This document shows, piece by piece, positions 52,501-63,780 of a stretch of 64,000 bases of DNA. Source of the DNA: Galerina marginata (Eukaryota > Basidiomycota > Agaricomycetes > Agaricales > Galerinaceae). The stretch's first letter is position 1; every line of letters begins with the position of its first letter. Both the position numbers and the translations under genes were made by a program. The stretch covers positions 1,426,001 to 1,490,000 of the forward strand of contig JAECYW010000017.1 in assembly GCA_023014335.1 (NCBI GenBank), in the 5' to 3' direction. Below the pieces are notes generated by a model. That model had not been told where the DNA came from, did not search any database, and saw nothing but the letters and a program-made list of their open reading frames with translations.

Positions 52501-53579
52501 TCCCCATCCTGACCGAGCGTTTGGAGCCTATGGCTTCGCATGCCCGTCCAGGCCATCGGTTCCGCGATCGTTACTGGTCGCGAGTCACCTTTGAGGAATC
52601 TCTGGCCCCTCTCAACGAGGACAGGGATTTCAATTATTACCTCGACTTCATCTTCGACATGTTTATGTGGGATGAAGGAGGTGTTTGCATTGGGACGGAC
52701 GCTAGCGTTTATGTGAACGTCAATCCCAATAGGGCCACTCAGTCCGTCGCGGCTGGGGTCATCTTTTCACAAGGCGTTGAAGTTGATCGCTTCAGATGGC
52801 TTGTGGGTCGTACCACCGCGCCAGACGCGGAAATGTCGGCCATTTGCCGTGCCATCGAGGCCGCCACCAGGCGGCAATGCAGGCACGTCGCTATATTCAC
52901 GGACTCGATTGCTATGGCAAAACGAGCCCTTGATACTTCCTTGCATTCGTCGCAGTCTCACTCGCTGCGCGCTTGCAAACTCCTCGAAACCTGGCTTGAG
53001 GCGGATCCTCAACGCTGGATTTCTTTCCACTACGTCCCCACTAATCTTGAGTGGGGCGTTCATCATATGGCTCACAAGCATGCGCGTGGAGCCGTTCATT
53101 TCCCCGTGGACTTCGGTTCGCGGGTTACTTTTGATCGCCTTCGTGCAGAAGGCGACACTCGCGTGGCGGCACGCTGGGCCAAGGCTGCAGCTGACCGTCC
53201 ACAGCATCTGGGTCGCGACTTCCTCCAGCTCTCGACGCTGGGCAAGAAACCGCGGCCCATCCGTCCGGCTACTCGCAAGGGTGGGCCTTATATTCGCGAA
53301 TCAGGAGGCGATGCCGCTTCCTTCGCGCGCTTGTGCAGGTGTATACTGAATCATGCGCCAATCGGCTCGTACTACGACCGATTTAACATCCAAGAGCCTC
53401 ATGGCTGCCCCCGCTGCGGCGCTCCTCGCGAGACCCGCTCACACATCCTAAAGTACTGTCCGCGGTACGATAGACAATCCCCAACTGATCGTTTACACGG
53501 TTTGTTGATGTTTTTGTTGGAGAACCAAGAGGCTTTCTCCTTCGCCCGCCAAGCGGCAGCACCGCAAGGCATTGGGTAA
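40508..53579 (+). CDS. LINE-f ORF2: endonuclease-RT-RNase H polyprotein, open when two guests are removed
   Basis: The segments 40508-42190, 48744-49228 and 51878-53579 join in one frame of about 1,289 codons. The ATG overlaps the ORF1 stop as TGATG. AP endonuclease: VLSYNVAKNSLALDVC, FVQELPWR, MGGDFNCHSSEWDP, VIDLVFV and SDHVPIS. RT: SVIIPKPGKPSYSTPKSFRP, QVGGVRQRSTED, FDLAQFFPSINHD, GQGSALSPVLSAL and LLSYVDDGTLIVQ. RNase H: CIGTDASVYV, AEMSAICRA, IFTDSIAMAKRAL and HMAHKHA. C-terminal CCHC: GCPRCGAPRETRSHILKYCP. It provides nicking and target-primed reverse transcription. APE + RT + RNase H suggests the Tad1 or I-like group. It would be expressed only from other loci, since the guests break it here. 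Confidence 0.92.
42883..46740 (-). pseudogene. LINE-g ORF2, one nonsense codon
   Basis: The start ATG (46740-46738) overlaps the ORF1 stop as TGATG. About 1,286 residues. The endonuclease spans residues 1 to about 240 (YNVAKNSLALDVCLSTL, VQEPPWR, GGDFNCHSREWDP, SDHVPISS). The only break is TGA at 45819-45817 after DSYEEFAV, where LINE-a reads CAA. The RT begins near residue 495 (SVIIPKPGKPSYATPKSF), with the catalytic box LLSYVDDGTLIVQ near 676. RNase H starts near 930 (IGVDASVFTN, AELSAVVRA, FTDSIAAAKRAL, HEAHKHA), and the CCHC finger GCPRCGAPRETRSHILSYCP is near 1,230. It ends AAGIG-stop. Function as in LINE-f ORF2. Confidence 0.93.
46740..48593 (-). CDS. LINE-g ORF1, gag-like RNA-binding protein, intact (617 aa)
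   Basis: Starts MPPKPGTERSSSAQDPGQTR. The first 300 residues are Pro/Ser/Ala/Arg-rich and probably disordered, with a conserved helix-like block (ESATRSLLRGRPSVDTSLAG, LSEAILPFIQIP). The middle has KALSTHGASVRAESVLQAY, GDKMWVGLPASKSYLRVLDV and LDGPVRLVRNTKTSTTSTAY. Zinc knuckles follow: CQRCWRWGHTMMVC, CPLCSGPHTEEEH, and a third CSNCKKEHSATSNK lacking the final Cys that other copies have. Ends NPSSLA. It is expected to coat the LINE RNA. Stop and ORF2 start overlap by one base. Confidence 0.92.
   Translation of the reverse strand: MPPKPGTERSSSAQDPGQTRAPPTPVFTAAPAVGSSSTAASSAARARYAGDAPAQERRGPSRPSSRASSSTVMGLAPGPPASDSEMADYEPSTPSEHSVVDEMDAGGSDSASSIAAILESATRSLLRGRPSVDTSLAGSRRLASSTVDFVAALKNTGWIDASTGPAHDHVGLSEAILPFIQIPDSMEVDQTIRRPVRPPPAALFPPERVAPPDVPPPPAKVDKGKGNADHPKQPQPRPAKAREVVPFQRPPPPIPLHSKPGRAQKPRVGYAAAAAKPASAAPPKRPITPSAPQGNPAPAKKQKRDAPLFTSAGPSRKQVLIDFATPQPPPVERDKLWNTVVKALSTHGASVRAESVLQAYRGYSVVTSGVPNQRDIEIIRGCAHQLFPDLGDKMWVGLPASKSYLRVLDVPTYRPNQAGLTLSDHIRQAMYASALADLLHLDGPVRLVRNTKTSTTSTAYFNIWDSKSGSRARALIGRTFMLGTNVLVIKESNRQAGVPQCQRCWRWGHTMMVCKALALRCPLCSGPHTEEEHRAHAPCCKGSPKSNPPIPPTPEGEPCPHLPHCSNCKKEHSATSNKSKFWGLRFDRPGIEALYKQVRERPVVRRPAASSNPSSLA
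50004..50045. repeat. 42-bp hairpin with TCGCGA core (Heli-B)
   Basis: GTGGCTGTGAG..TCGCGA..CTCACAGCCAC, nearly perfect, same length as the palindromes in the other Heli-B but with a different core and arms. Confidence 0.85.
50678..51025. repeat. Roughly 350-bp foldback centred on a 42-bp hairpin (Heli-B)
   Basis: Left arm (about 50678-50818) and right arm (about 50861-51025) are inverted copies: CTTGTGGCTGTGCATAATACC against GGTATTATGCACAGCCAC, and GCCTGAATTTTACAAATTTT against its complement. The centre is the hairpin at 50819-50860 with core GTCGCGAC and one mismatch. Confidence 0.85.
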
Positions 53580-54254
53580 GGCGTTCCGCGCGGGCTCATC
53601 GCTCAGAGAGGCCTTGATACCTTCTTCCGGGTTGCGTCGGTTGGGGGAGGTCCAATCCCTCCTTCAGACGAGGTTGACAGGCCGAGGACGGGGTGGTGTT
53701 GTTCCGCGCGTTCTTCGCGTTTCGTACCCGGTTGCATTCGCTACGACCGGTGGTTACTTTGCGGCCCATATCTCGAATGGTAGCTGCTTTTTTGGCTTGC
53801 GCGGATGACTCGTCATTCGGTTGGGGGCCTTATCCCCGCATCTGCTTATTTCCTTTGCTGGTATGGGTTTCGGGTCGTCAAGGCGCGGGTGGGTGAAGGT
53901 TTTCGGGTCGAGTTCGGGTCTTGAAGTGGGCGTCGGGTTTGGAAGGCGGAGAGAGTGCAGCAGCTGCGGCTGCCAGGAGATGTTTGGGCTTCGGTCCTTA
54001 CGTGGTATTGGCGTAGCGGTGGGGGCCGTCCCTCCCTCGCGGGACTGGGCGGTTAGGTGGTCCGTCCCCCCTAGCGAAGGCCTGGCGCACGAAGGACGCC
54101 GTTGGAAGGATTCGGAAGAAGTGGATGGGTTCGGGTTCGGTTCGGGGATTAGTAGTTTATTGCGCGCTTTCGACCGGGGATTTGTATTAGTTAGGCGACC
54201 GGACTGCTTTCGCGCACCGGTATATAAATTGTTGACTAAAAAAAAAAAAAAAAA

Positions 54255-57200
54255 GATGTATGCCTGTCCACGCTCGTTGAAATATACGATGTAATCTTTG
54301 TCCAAGAACCGCCGTGGCGTATCGTAAGACAAGCTCCCAGCACCGTTTCGAAAGAAGGTGATGATGTTATTGGGACTGCAAATCATCCGGACTGGACTCC
54401 GATGTTTTGCCCCCAGCCCGCAGGAGTATCCCCCCGTTGTATCGCTTTTGTGAACAAAGGGCTTGGGCTGCTTCGGCCCTCTCTGCGACGTGATCTTATT
54501 GACAGTCGCGATATTGTCCTGCTCTCCCTTTACTCGGGAAAGCATACCTTTAACATTATGGGTGTTTACTCAGATGCTGAACATACGGCTATCAAGCTCC
54601 TCGCTGAGAAAGCCAATTCTCTCCCGCCTATGGTTTACATGGGCGGGGACTTCAACTGTCACTCTTCGGAGTGGGATCCTGACTGCCGCTCCCATGGCAC
54701 GACGGCTATTTCTCTGCTGGACACAGCAGCTTCCCTCGGTCTCGAGCTTGCTATTCCTAGCAACCCGGGACCGACCTTCATTTCGCACAATCCAGATCTT
54801 AGACCATCGGTCATCGATCTGGTGTTTGTCCCGCCGGCTCAAGCTGTGTCTCTCACGACATGCCTTGAACCGGAACTTAAGATGCAATCGGACCACGTTC
54901 CGATTAGCTCTTTTGTCCCCATCAGATCTTCCCGGTTAGATGCCGGTAAAAGATCGGTACCGCTCGTCGATCAGCATCAATACCTGACCGGCATTCTTGC
55001 GCAGATCTGGGGTCTTCCGATCACAGATCTCACTTCTCCGGAACTCGTCGAGGCCGCAGCTAACACCGTTGCTGAGATCTTCGCAGAAGCGTTCAATCGC
55101 TTCTCGAAGCTGAAATCTGTCACCTCCCGGTCTTCCTCTTGGTGGACTCCCGAGTGTGCCGAATCCCTGGCTACCTATTGTGCTTCCCTCTCGAGGCATG
55201 ATTGGAAGTCTTTCCGCAAACTCTGCAAAGAGGTCAAGCGCAAATTCTTCGAAGAACGCATCGTTGATATTGCATACTCCAACAAACGCCCCTGGGATCT
55301 GATGAATTGGACCCAGAAGCGTGTGTTACCCGCCTGCGAGGCCCTCTCTTACCAGGGGGCCCCGTGTATCTCTCTTGATTCCCTCTGGGATGCCCTCCAC
55401 GGTACGTATAACTCGGCCTCCGGCCGAGAGTATGATCTCTCTCCCTTGGACCAAATCCCCGCCATGCCGGTTAGGGATTGGGTTCCTTTTTTACGAGTTC
55501 TTACGTAGTAAAAGAACTTGTTTTCTGGCCTGCATAGCAGGCAGAAATGGTTCCTAACAAAACCAATGGAAATTCTCCCACTGCTATAGTGACCCTGCAT
55601 GGTTTCTGTATCTCAGCCATTACTGGGCCAATTTTTATGATCTTGGTATCAAAAAAATCGTAAAAATCAGGGCTTTCATGTGGCATGTGTATCCAGGGTT
55701 GAGTAGGTCATGTGACTTGTTCACACAACCCAAAAAGCGCAAATTTGTGTCAATTTACACTTAAAACAGATTTCAGTGAGCTACATATGCTAAAATGTAT
55801 TGCCCAGACCAATCTAGAATAATGTACAAATATTTACATATGTTTTGCAATGATGTCATGGTGTCCAAATCTGGCAAATAGTCAGCTCAACTTGGTGAAA
55901 ATCAGAAAATTGGTGTTAAACTGAGTGGATAACCCATAAAAGGCACACCAAACATTGCAAAATATGACCAAATAACATGGAAATAATGTTCTAGAAGCTT
56001 ACATAATCAAACTTACAGCAGGACTTTGTGCAATTGCCTTGGATTTGGTAATGCACCAACTTGGACCAAAATATTCTCAGGAATATGTCATGTGATATGT
56101 GTGCACAGACCATCCCTTAGGTAAAAAAAACATCATCTGTATTTTTATTTTATTTTAATGCCTTTAAATCTCCCAATATAGTGTATTTCAAACAATATTC
56201 CGCATTTGGTAAGTCACATAAAAGTGTGACAATACCTATGTGACACCATCTTTTAGCCCTGATTTTTCTGATAATTACACACTTTGTTTCAAGGCAATCC
56301 GATAAAAACTAAGCAACGTAAGAATTAATCTTATTACAAGTTCTTATTGTAGTCTAATAATTAATCTTGTTACAAGTTCTTACGTAGTAAAAGAACTTGT
56401 TTTCTGGCCTGCATAGCAGGCAGAAATGGTTCCTAACAAAACCAATGGAAATTCTCCCACTGCTATAGTGACCCTGCATGGTTTCTGTATCTCAGCCATT
56501 ACTGGGCCAATTTTTATGATCTTGGTATCAAAAAAATCGTAAAAATCAGGGCTTTCATGTGGCATGTGTATCCAGGGTTGAGTAGGTCATGTGACTTGTT
56601 CACACAACCCAAAAAGCGCAAATTTGTGTCAATTTACACTTAAAACAGATTTCAGTGAGCTACATATGCTAAAATGTATTGCCCAGACCAATCTAGAATA
56701 ATGTACAAATATTTACATATGTTTTGCAATGATGTCATGGTGTCCAAATCTGGCAAATAGTCAGCTCAACTTGGTGAAAATCAGAAAATTGGTGTTAAAC
56801 TGAGTGGATAACCCATAAAAGGCACACCAAACATTGCAAAATATGACCAAATAACATGGAAATAATGTTCTAGAAGCTTACATAATCAAACTTACAGCAG
56901 GACTTTGTGCAATTGCCTTGGATTTGGTAATGCACCAACTTGGACCAAAATATTCTCAGGAATATGTCATGTGATATGTGTGCACAGACCATCCCTTAGG
57001 TAAAAAAAACATCATCTGTATTTTTATTTTATTTTAATGCCTTTAAATCTCCCAATATAGTGTATTTCAAACAATATTCCGCATTTGGTAAGTCACATAA
57101 AAGTGTGACAATACCTATGTGACACCATCTTTTAGCCCTGATTTTTCTGATAATTACACACTTTGTTTCAAGGCAATCCGATAAAAACTAAGCAACGTAA

Positions 57201-60200
57201 GAATTAATCTTATTACAAGTTCTTATTGTAGTCTAATAATTAATCTTGTTACAAGTTCTTACGTAGTAAAAGAACTTGTTTTCTGGCCTGCATAGCAGGC
57301 AGAAATGGTTCCTAACAAAACCAATGGAAATTCTCCCACTGCTATAGTGACCCTGCATGGTTTCTGTATCTCAGCCATTACTGGGCCAATTTTTATGATC
57401 TTGGTATCAAAAAAATCGTAAAAATCAGGGCTTTCATGTGGCATGTGTATCCAGGGTTGAGTAGGTCATGTGACTTGTTCACACAACCCAAAAAGCGCAA
57501 ATTTGTGTCAATTTACACTTAAAACAGATTTCAGTGAGCTACATATGCTAAAATGTATTGCCCAGACCAATCTAGAATAATGTACAAATATTTACATATG
57601 TTTTGCAATGATGTCATGGTGTCCAAATCTGGCAAATAGTCAGCTCAACTTGGTGAAAATCAGAAAATTGGTGTTAAACTGAGTGGATAACCCATAAAAG
57701 GCACACCAAACATTGCAAAATATGACCAAATAACATGGAAATAATGTTCTAGAAGCTTACATAATCAAACTTACAGCAGGACTTTGTGCAATTGCCTTGG
57801 ATTTGGTAATGCACCAACTTGGACCAAAATATTCTCAGGAATATGTCATGTGATATGTGTGCACAGACCATCCCTTAGGTAAAAAAAACATCATCTGTAT
57901 TTTTATTTTATTTTAATGCCTTTAAATCTCCCAATATAGTGTATTTCAAACAATATTCCGCATTTGGTAAGTCACATAAAAGTGTGACAATACCTATGTG
58001 ACACCATCTTTTAGCCCTGATTTTTCTGATAATTACACACTTTGTTTCAAGGCAATCCGATAAAAACTAAGCAACGTAAGAATTAATCTTATTACAAGTT
58101 CTTATTGTAGTCTAATAATTAATCTTGTTACAAGTTCTTACGTAGTAAAAGAACTTGTTTTCTGGCCTGCATAGCAGGCAGAAATGGTTCCTAACAAAAC
58201 CAATGGAAATTCTCCCACTGCTATAGTGACCCTGCATGGTTTCTGTATCTCAGCCATTACTGGGCCAATTTTTATGATCTTGGTATCAAAAAAATCGTAA
58301 AAATCAGGGCTTTCATGTGGCATGTGTATCCAGGGTTGAGTAGGTCATGTGACTTGTTCACACAACCCAAAAAGCGCAAATTTGTGTCAATTTACACTTA
58401 AAACAGATTTCAGTGAGCTACATATGCTAAAATGTATTGCCCAGACCAATCTAGAATAATGTACAAATATTTACATATGTTTTGCAATGATGTCATGGTG
58501 TCCAAATCTGGCAAATAGTCAGCTCAACTTGGTGAAAATCAGAAAATTGGTGTTAAACTGAGTGGATAACCCATAAAAGGCACACCAAACATTGCAAAAT
58601 ATGACCAAATAACATGGAAATAATGTTCTAGAAGCTTACATAATCAAACTTACAGCAGGACTTTGTGCAATTGCCTTGGATTTGGTAATGCACCAACTTG
58701 GACCAAAATATTCTCAGGAATATGTCATGTGATATGTGTGCACAGACCATCCCTTAGGTAAAAAAAACATCATCTGTATTTTTATTTTATTTTAATGCCT
58801 TTAAATCTCCCAATATAGTGTATTTCAAACAATATTCCGCATTTGGTAAGTCACATAAAAGTGTGACAATACCTATGTGACACCATCTTTTAGCCCTGAT
58901 TTTTCTGATAATTACACACTTTGTTTCAAGGCAATCCGATAAAAACTAAGCAACGTAAGAATTAATCTTATTACAAGTTCTTATTGTAGTCTAATAATTA
59001 ATCTTGTTACAAGTTCTTACGTAGTAAAAGAACTTGTTTTCTGGCCTGCATAGCAGGCAGAAATGGTTCCTAACAAAACCAATGGAAATTCTCCCACTGC
59101 TATAGTGACCCTGCATGGTTTCTGTATCTCAGCCATTACTGGGCCAATTTTTATGATCTTGGTATCAAAAAAATCGTAAAAATCAGGGCTTTCATGTGGC
59201 ATGTGTATCCAGGGTTGAGTAGGTCATGTGACTTGTTCACACAACCCAAAAAGCGCAAATTTGTGTCAATTTACACTTAAAACAGATTTCAGTGAGCTAC
59301 ATATGCTAAAATGTATTGCCCAGACCAATCTAGAATAATGTACAAATATTTACATATGTTTTGCAATGATGTCATGGTGTCCAAATCTGGCAAATAGTCA
59401 GCTCAACTTGGTGAAAATCAGAAAATTGGTGTTAAACTGAGTGGATAACCCATAAAAGGCACACCAAACATTGCAAAATATGACCAAATAACATGGAAAT
59501 AATGTTCTAGAAGCTTACATAATCAAACTTACAGCAGGACTTTGTGCAATTGCCTTGGATTTGGTAATGCACCAACTTGGACCAAAATATTCTCAGGAAT
59601 ATGTCATGTGATATGTGTGCACAGACCATCCCTTAGGTAAAAAAAACATCATCTGTATTTTTATTTTATTTTAATGCCTTTAAATCTCCCAATATAGTGT
59701 ATTTCAAACAATATTCCGCATTTGGTAAGTCACATAAAAGTGTGACAATACCTATGTGACACCATCTTTTAGCCCTGATTTTTCTGATAATTACACACTT
59801 TGTTTCAAGGCAATCCGATAAAAACTAAGCAACGTAAGAATTAATCTTATTACAAGTTCTTATTGTAGTCTAATAATTAATCTTGTTACAAGTTCTTACG
59901 TAGTAAAAGAACTTGTTTTCTGGCCTGCATAGCAGGCAGAAATGGTTCCTAACAAAACCAATGGAAATTCTCCCACTGCTATAGTGACCCTGCATGGTTT
60001 CTGTATCTCAGCCATTACTGGGCCAATTTTTATGATCTTGGTATCAAAAAAATCGTAAAAATCAGGGCTTTCATGTGGCATGTGTATCCAGGGTTGAGTA
60101 GGTCATGTGACTTGTTCACACAACCCAAAAAGCGCAAATTTGTGTCAATTTACACTTAAAACAGATTTCAGTGAGCTACATATGCTAAAATGTATTGCCC

Positions 60201-63200
60201 AGACCAATCTAGAATAATGTACAAATATTTACATATGTTTTGCAATGATGTCATGGTGTCCAAATCTGGCAAATAGTCAGCTCAACTTGGTGAAAATCAG
60301 AAAATTGGTGTTAAACTGAGTGGATAACCCATAAAAGGCACACCAAACATTGCAAAATATGACCAAATAACATGGAAATAATGTTCTAGAAGCTTACATA
60401 ATCAAACTTACAGCAGGACTTTGTGCAATTGCCTTGGATTTGGTAATGCACCAACTTGGACCAAAATATTCTCAGGAATATGTCATGTGATATGTGTGCA
60501 CAGACCATCCCTTAGGTAAAAAAAACATCATCTGTATTTTTATTTTATTTTAATGCCTTTAAATCTCCCAATATAGTGTATTTCAAACAATATTCCGCAT
60601 TTGGTAAGTCACATAAAAGTGTGACAATACCTATGTGACACCATCTTTTAGCCCTGATTTTTCTGATAATTACACACTTTGTTTCAAGGCAATCCGATAA
60701 AAACTAAGCAACGTAAGAATTAATCTTATTACAAGTTCTTATTGTAGTCTAATAATTAATCTTGTTACAAGTTCTTACGTAGTAAAAGAACTTGTTTTCT
60801 GGCCTGCATAGCAGGCAGAAATGGTTCCTAACAAAACCAATGGAAATTCTCCCACTGCTATAGTGACCCTGCATGGTTTCTGTATCTCAGCCATTACTGG
60901 GCCAATTTTTATGATCTTGGTATCAAAAAAATCGTAAAAATCAGGGCTTTCATGTGGCATGTGTATCCAGGGTTGAGTAGGTCATGTGACTTGTTCACAC
61001 AACCCAAAAAGCGCAAATTTGTGTCAATTTACACTTAAAACAGATTTCAGTGAGCTACATATGCTAAAATGTATTGCCCAGACCAATCTAGAATAATGTA
61101 CAAATATTTACATATGTTTTGCAATGATGTCATGGTGTCCAAATCTGGCAAATAGTCAGCTCAACTTGGTGAAAATCAGAAAATTGGTGTTAAACTGAGT
61201 GGATAACCCATAAAAGGCACACCAAACATTGCAAAATATGACCAAATAACATGGAAATAATGTTCTAGAAGCTTACATAATCAAACTCACAGCAGGACTT
61301 TGTGCAATTGCCTTGGATTTGGTAATGCACCAACTTGGACCAAAATATTCTCAGGAATATGTCATGTGATATGTGTGCACAGACCATCCCTTAGGTAAAA
61401 AAAACATCATCTGTATTTTTATTTTATTTTAATGCCTTTAAATCTCCCAATATAGTGTATTTCAAACAATATTCCGCATTTGGTAAGTCACATAAAAGTG
61501 TGACAATACCTATGTGACACCATCTTTTAGCCCTGATTTTTCTGATAATTACACACTTTGTTTCAAGGCAATCCGATAAAAACTAAGCAACGTAAGAATT
61601 AATCTTATTACAAGTTCTTATTGTAGTCTAATAATTAATCTTGTTACAAGTTCTTACGTAGTAAAAGAACTTGTTTTCTGGCCTGCATAGCAGGCAGAAA
61701 TGGTTCCTAACAAAACCAATGGAAATTCTCCCACTGCTATAGTGACCCTGCATGGTTTCTGTATCTCAGCCATTACTGGGCCAATTTTTATGATCTTGGT
61801 ATCAAAAAAATTGTAAAAATCAGGGCCTTCCTGGTCACGTGACCAGGCGCAATTAGGCTTGTTAGATTTGCCTCATTTTTCTGCTTTTTTTGAGTATAAG
61901 ATCATCCCAATCGGTTCAGATTTGAGCGGAATATGCATTATTTACTTATTTAACATATATTTATGTCGTAACATGCACCCACAAAGTAAGAACTTGTTTT
62001 TGCCATGCGCAGCAATGGCCTCTTACCAAGTCCATGTTCGAACTCACGGAGGCTCTCTCCGCGTGTTCGAGCAGATCCGCTCCAGGCCCCGACCACATTA
62101 GTTGGGCACACCTGAAGTGGTTTGTTAAGAAGGAAGGCGGTGCCGCCGACCTTTTCCTCCGGATCGCCAACGGATGCCTTGAGCATTCGCATTGGCCCTC
62201 CGCCTTTAAGGACTCGCTGTCGGTTATCATTCCGAAACCCGGCAAGCCTTCCTACTCCACCCCGAAGTCTTTCAGGCCAATTGTGCTTCTGAATACCTTG
62301 GGGAAACTTATCGAGAAGATGATCTCGAATCGCATTCAGTTTGACGCTGTCAAATTTGATGTTTTTCATCCAAATCAGGTTGGGGGCGTTCGGCAGCGCT
62401 CCACTGAGGATGCTGGCCTCTACTTAACGCACATTGTGCGCGCTGGGTGGGCTAAGGGACTTAAAACGAGCGTTTTGGCGTTCGATCTGGCCCAATTCTT
62501 TCCGTCAATAAATCATGATGTTTTATTGGCGGTTCTTGCCAAGCAGGGATTTCCACCAAATGTGGTGAACTTCTTTGCTTCTTACTTAGTTGGTCGTTCC
62601 ACGCAGTATGCATGGAACGCCTTCGTCTCTCCGCATCGGTCTGCAGACGTGGGGGTGGGGCAGGGTTCTGCTCTATCACCTGTTCTGTCGGCCCTTACGC
62701 TGGCGCCCATCATGCGCCTCTTCGAGCAGCATCGCAATAAATGCTGGCTCCTTTCCTATGTCGACGATGGTACGCTCATTGTGCAGTCGAAGTCGCTCGA
62801 CATAAATTGTTTGCTCCTCAAAAAAGCTTACAAGGTTATTTTCGAACTGTTTACTCAGTTCGCTCTCGTCCTCGAGCACGACAAGTCAGAGATTTATCAC
62901 TTTGACAGGTCGCACTCGGATTACAACCCTTCAATTGATCTGGGCTACGCCCCGTTCACTGGAGCGACTCCCTTGAAGCCCAAGCCGTTCTGGCGATACT
63001 TGGGTTTCTTTTTTGACCGCAAGCTCACCTTCCATGAGCATGTGCGATTTTACTCGACCAAGGCATTCTCGTCGGTGAAGGCCATGAGAATGCTTGGCTC
63101 GTCTACTCGCGGTTTGGAGCCTACTGAGAAGAGGCTCCTTTACCGATCTTGCGTGGTGCCCATAGCAACCTATGGGTATCGTCTCTGGTTCTTTGAAGGC

Positions 63201-63780
63201 GCTCGCTGCAAGGGCGCTTTGAAGCTTTTAGGTCAGATGCAGCGCAAGGCTGCTCTCTGGATTACAGGTGCGTTTTCTACGTCCCCCGGTCCCGGCGTCG
63301 AGGCCCTTGCAGGCCTCTTCCCCTTTCATCTTCTCCTTGAGAGGCTTAACTACCGCGCAATTTTGCGCGTTGGTACCCTCTCGGAGACCCATCCCGTTTG
63401 GTCTTTATTGGCTGGGCACATGTTGGGCAAGGCTACGCCTCACCCCCTCTCCTACCATTCGATGTCCCGCCGTCAAAAGCTGAACACGAAAGGTCCTATC
63501 TCGGAGATCGTCAAGAAGCTCCCCATCCTGACCGAGCGTTTGGAGCCCATGGCTTCGCATGCCCGGCCAGGTCATCATTTCCGCGATTGTTACTGGTCGC
63601 GGGTCACCTTTGAGGAATCTCTGGCCCCGCTCAACGAGGACAGGGATTTCAACTATTACCTCGATTTCATCTTCAACATGTTTATGTGGGATGAAGGGGG
63701 TGTTTGCATTGGAACGGACGCTAGCGTTTACGTGAACGTCAATCCCAATAGGGCCACTCTGTCCGTCGCGGCTGGGGTCA
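54255..63780 (+). mobile_element. LINE-h: 5'-truncated LINE fused to the LINE-f poly(A), holding the Heli-A array
   Basis: It begins inside ORF2 (GATGTATGCCTGTCCACG) immediately after the LINE-f tail and is cut at 63780 by another Heli-A copy, with the rest outside the window or lost. The array (55491-62030) lies between VPF and SMFELTEAL and is removable in frame. Confidence 0.9.
54255..63780 (+). pseudogene. LINE-h ORF2, endonuclease to RNase H, split by array
   Basis: The segments 54255-55490 and 62031-63780 join in one open frame. The endonuclease keeps FVQEPPWR, MGGDFNCHSSEWDP, VIDLVFV and SDHVPISS but lacks its first 20 or so residues. The RT keeps SVIIPKPGKPSYSTPKSF, FDLAQFFPSINHD, GQGSALSPVL and LLSYVDDGTLIVQ. 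The RNase H begins IGTDASVYVN, and the frame ends at SVAAGVI where Heli-A enters. The sequence is very close to LINE-f ORF2. No stop codon or frameshift is seen other than the insertions. Confidence 0.9.
55491..62030 (-). mobile_element. Heli-A head-to-tail array: one S plus seven L units (6,540 bp)
   Basis: On the minus strand it starts with S (62030-61644, 387 bp, 5' CTTGGTAAGAGG) followed by seven 879-bp L units: 61643-60765, 60764-59886, 59885-59007, 59006-58128, 58127-57249, 57248-56370 and 56369-55491. The units are almost base-identical (one difference noticed: CTCACAGC against CTTACAGC near 61286). Each begins CAAGATTAATTATTAG and ends CTTGTAA; the outermost 3' end reads ACGAG instead of ACAAG. 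It is a single precise insertion in LINE-h. Confidence 0.95.

Larger units (their letters stand above)
38487..54254 (+). mobile_element. LINE-f: full-length Tad-like LINE (about 6.58 kb without guests)
   Basis: The 5' end is CATCCCTTCTTGC at 38487 and a poly(A) ends at 54254. It contains LINE-g (42191-48729 plus a 14-bp duplication) and Heli-B (49229-51877). Its 5' flank is copia LTR and its 3' flank is another LINE, so no matching target duplication is seen. The order is 5' UTR, ORF1, TGATG overlap, ORF2 (AP endonuclease, RT, RNase H, zinc finger), a roughly 660-bp 3' UTR and poly(A). Confidence 0.93.

Noticed and set aside
55491..62030. Seven repeated 61-residue frames (MPHESPDFYDFFDTKIIK..) as a small protein family
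   Set aside because: They repeat only because the 879-bp Heli-A unit repeats; similar frames in other copies are altered or broken, and they cover the terminal hairpin.
55491..62030. CRISPR array or satellite DNA
   Set aside because: There are no short repeats with unique spacers, the organism is eukaryotic, and the units have transposon ends and a precise insertion site.
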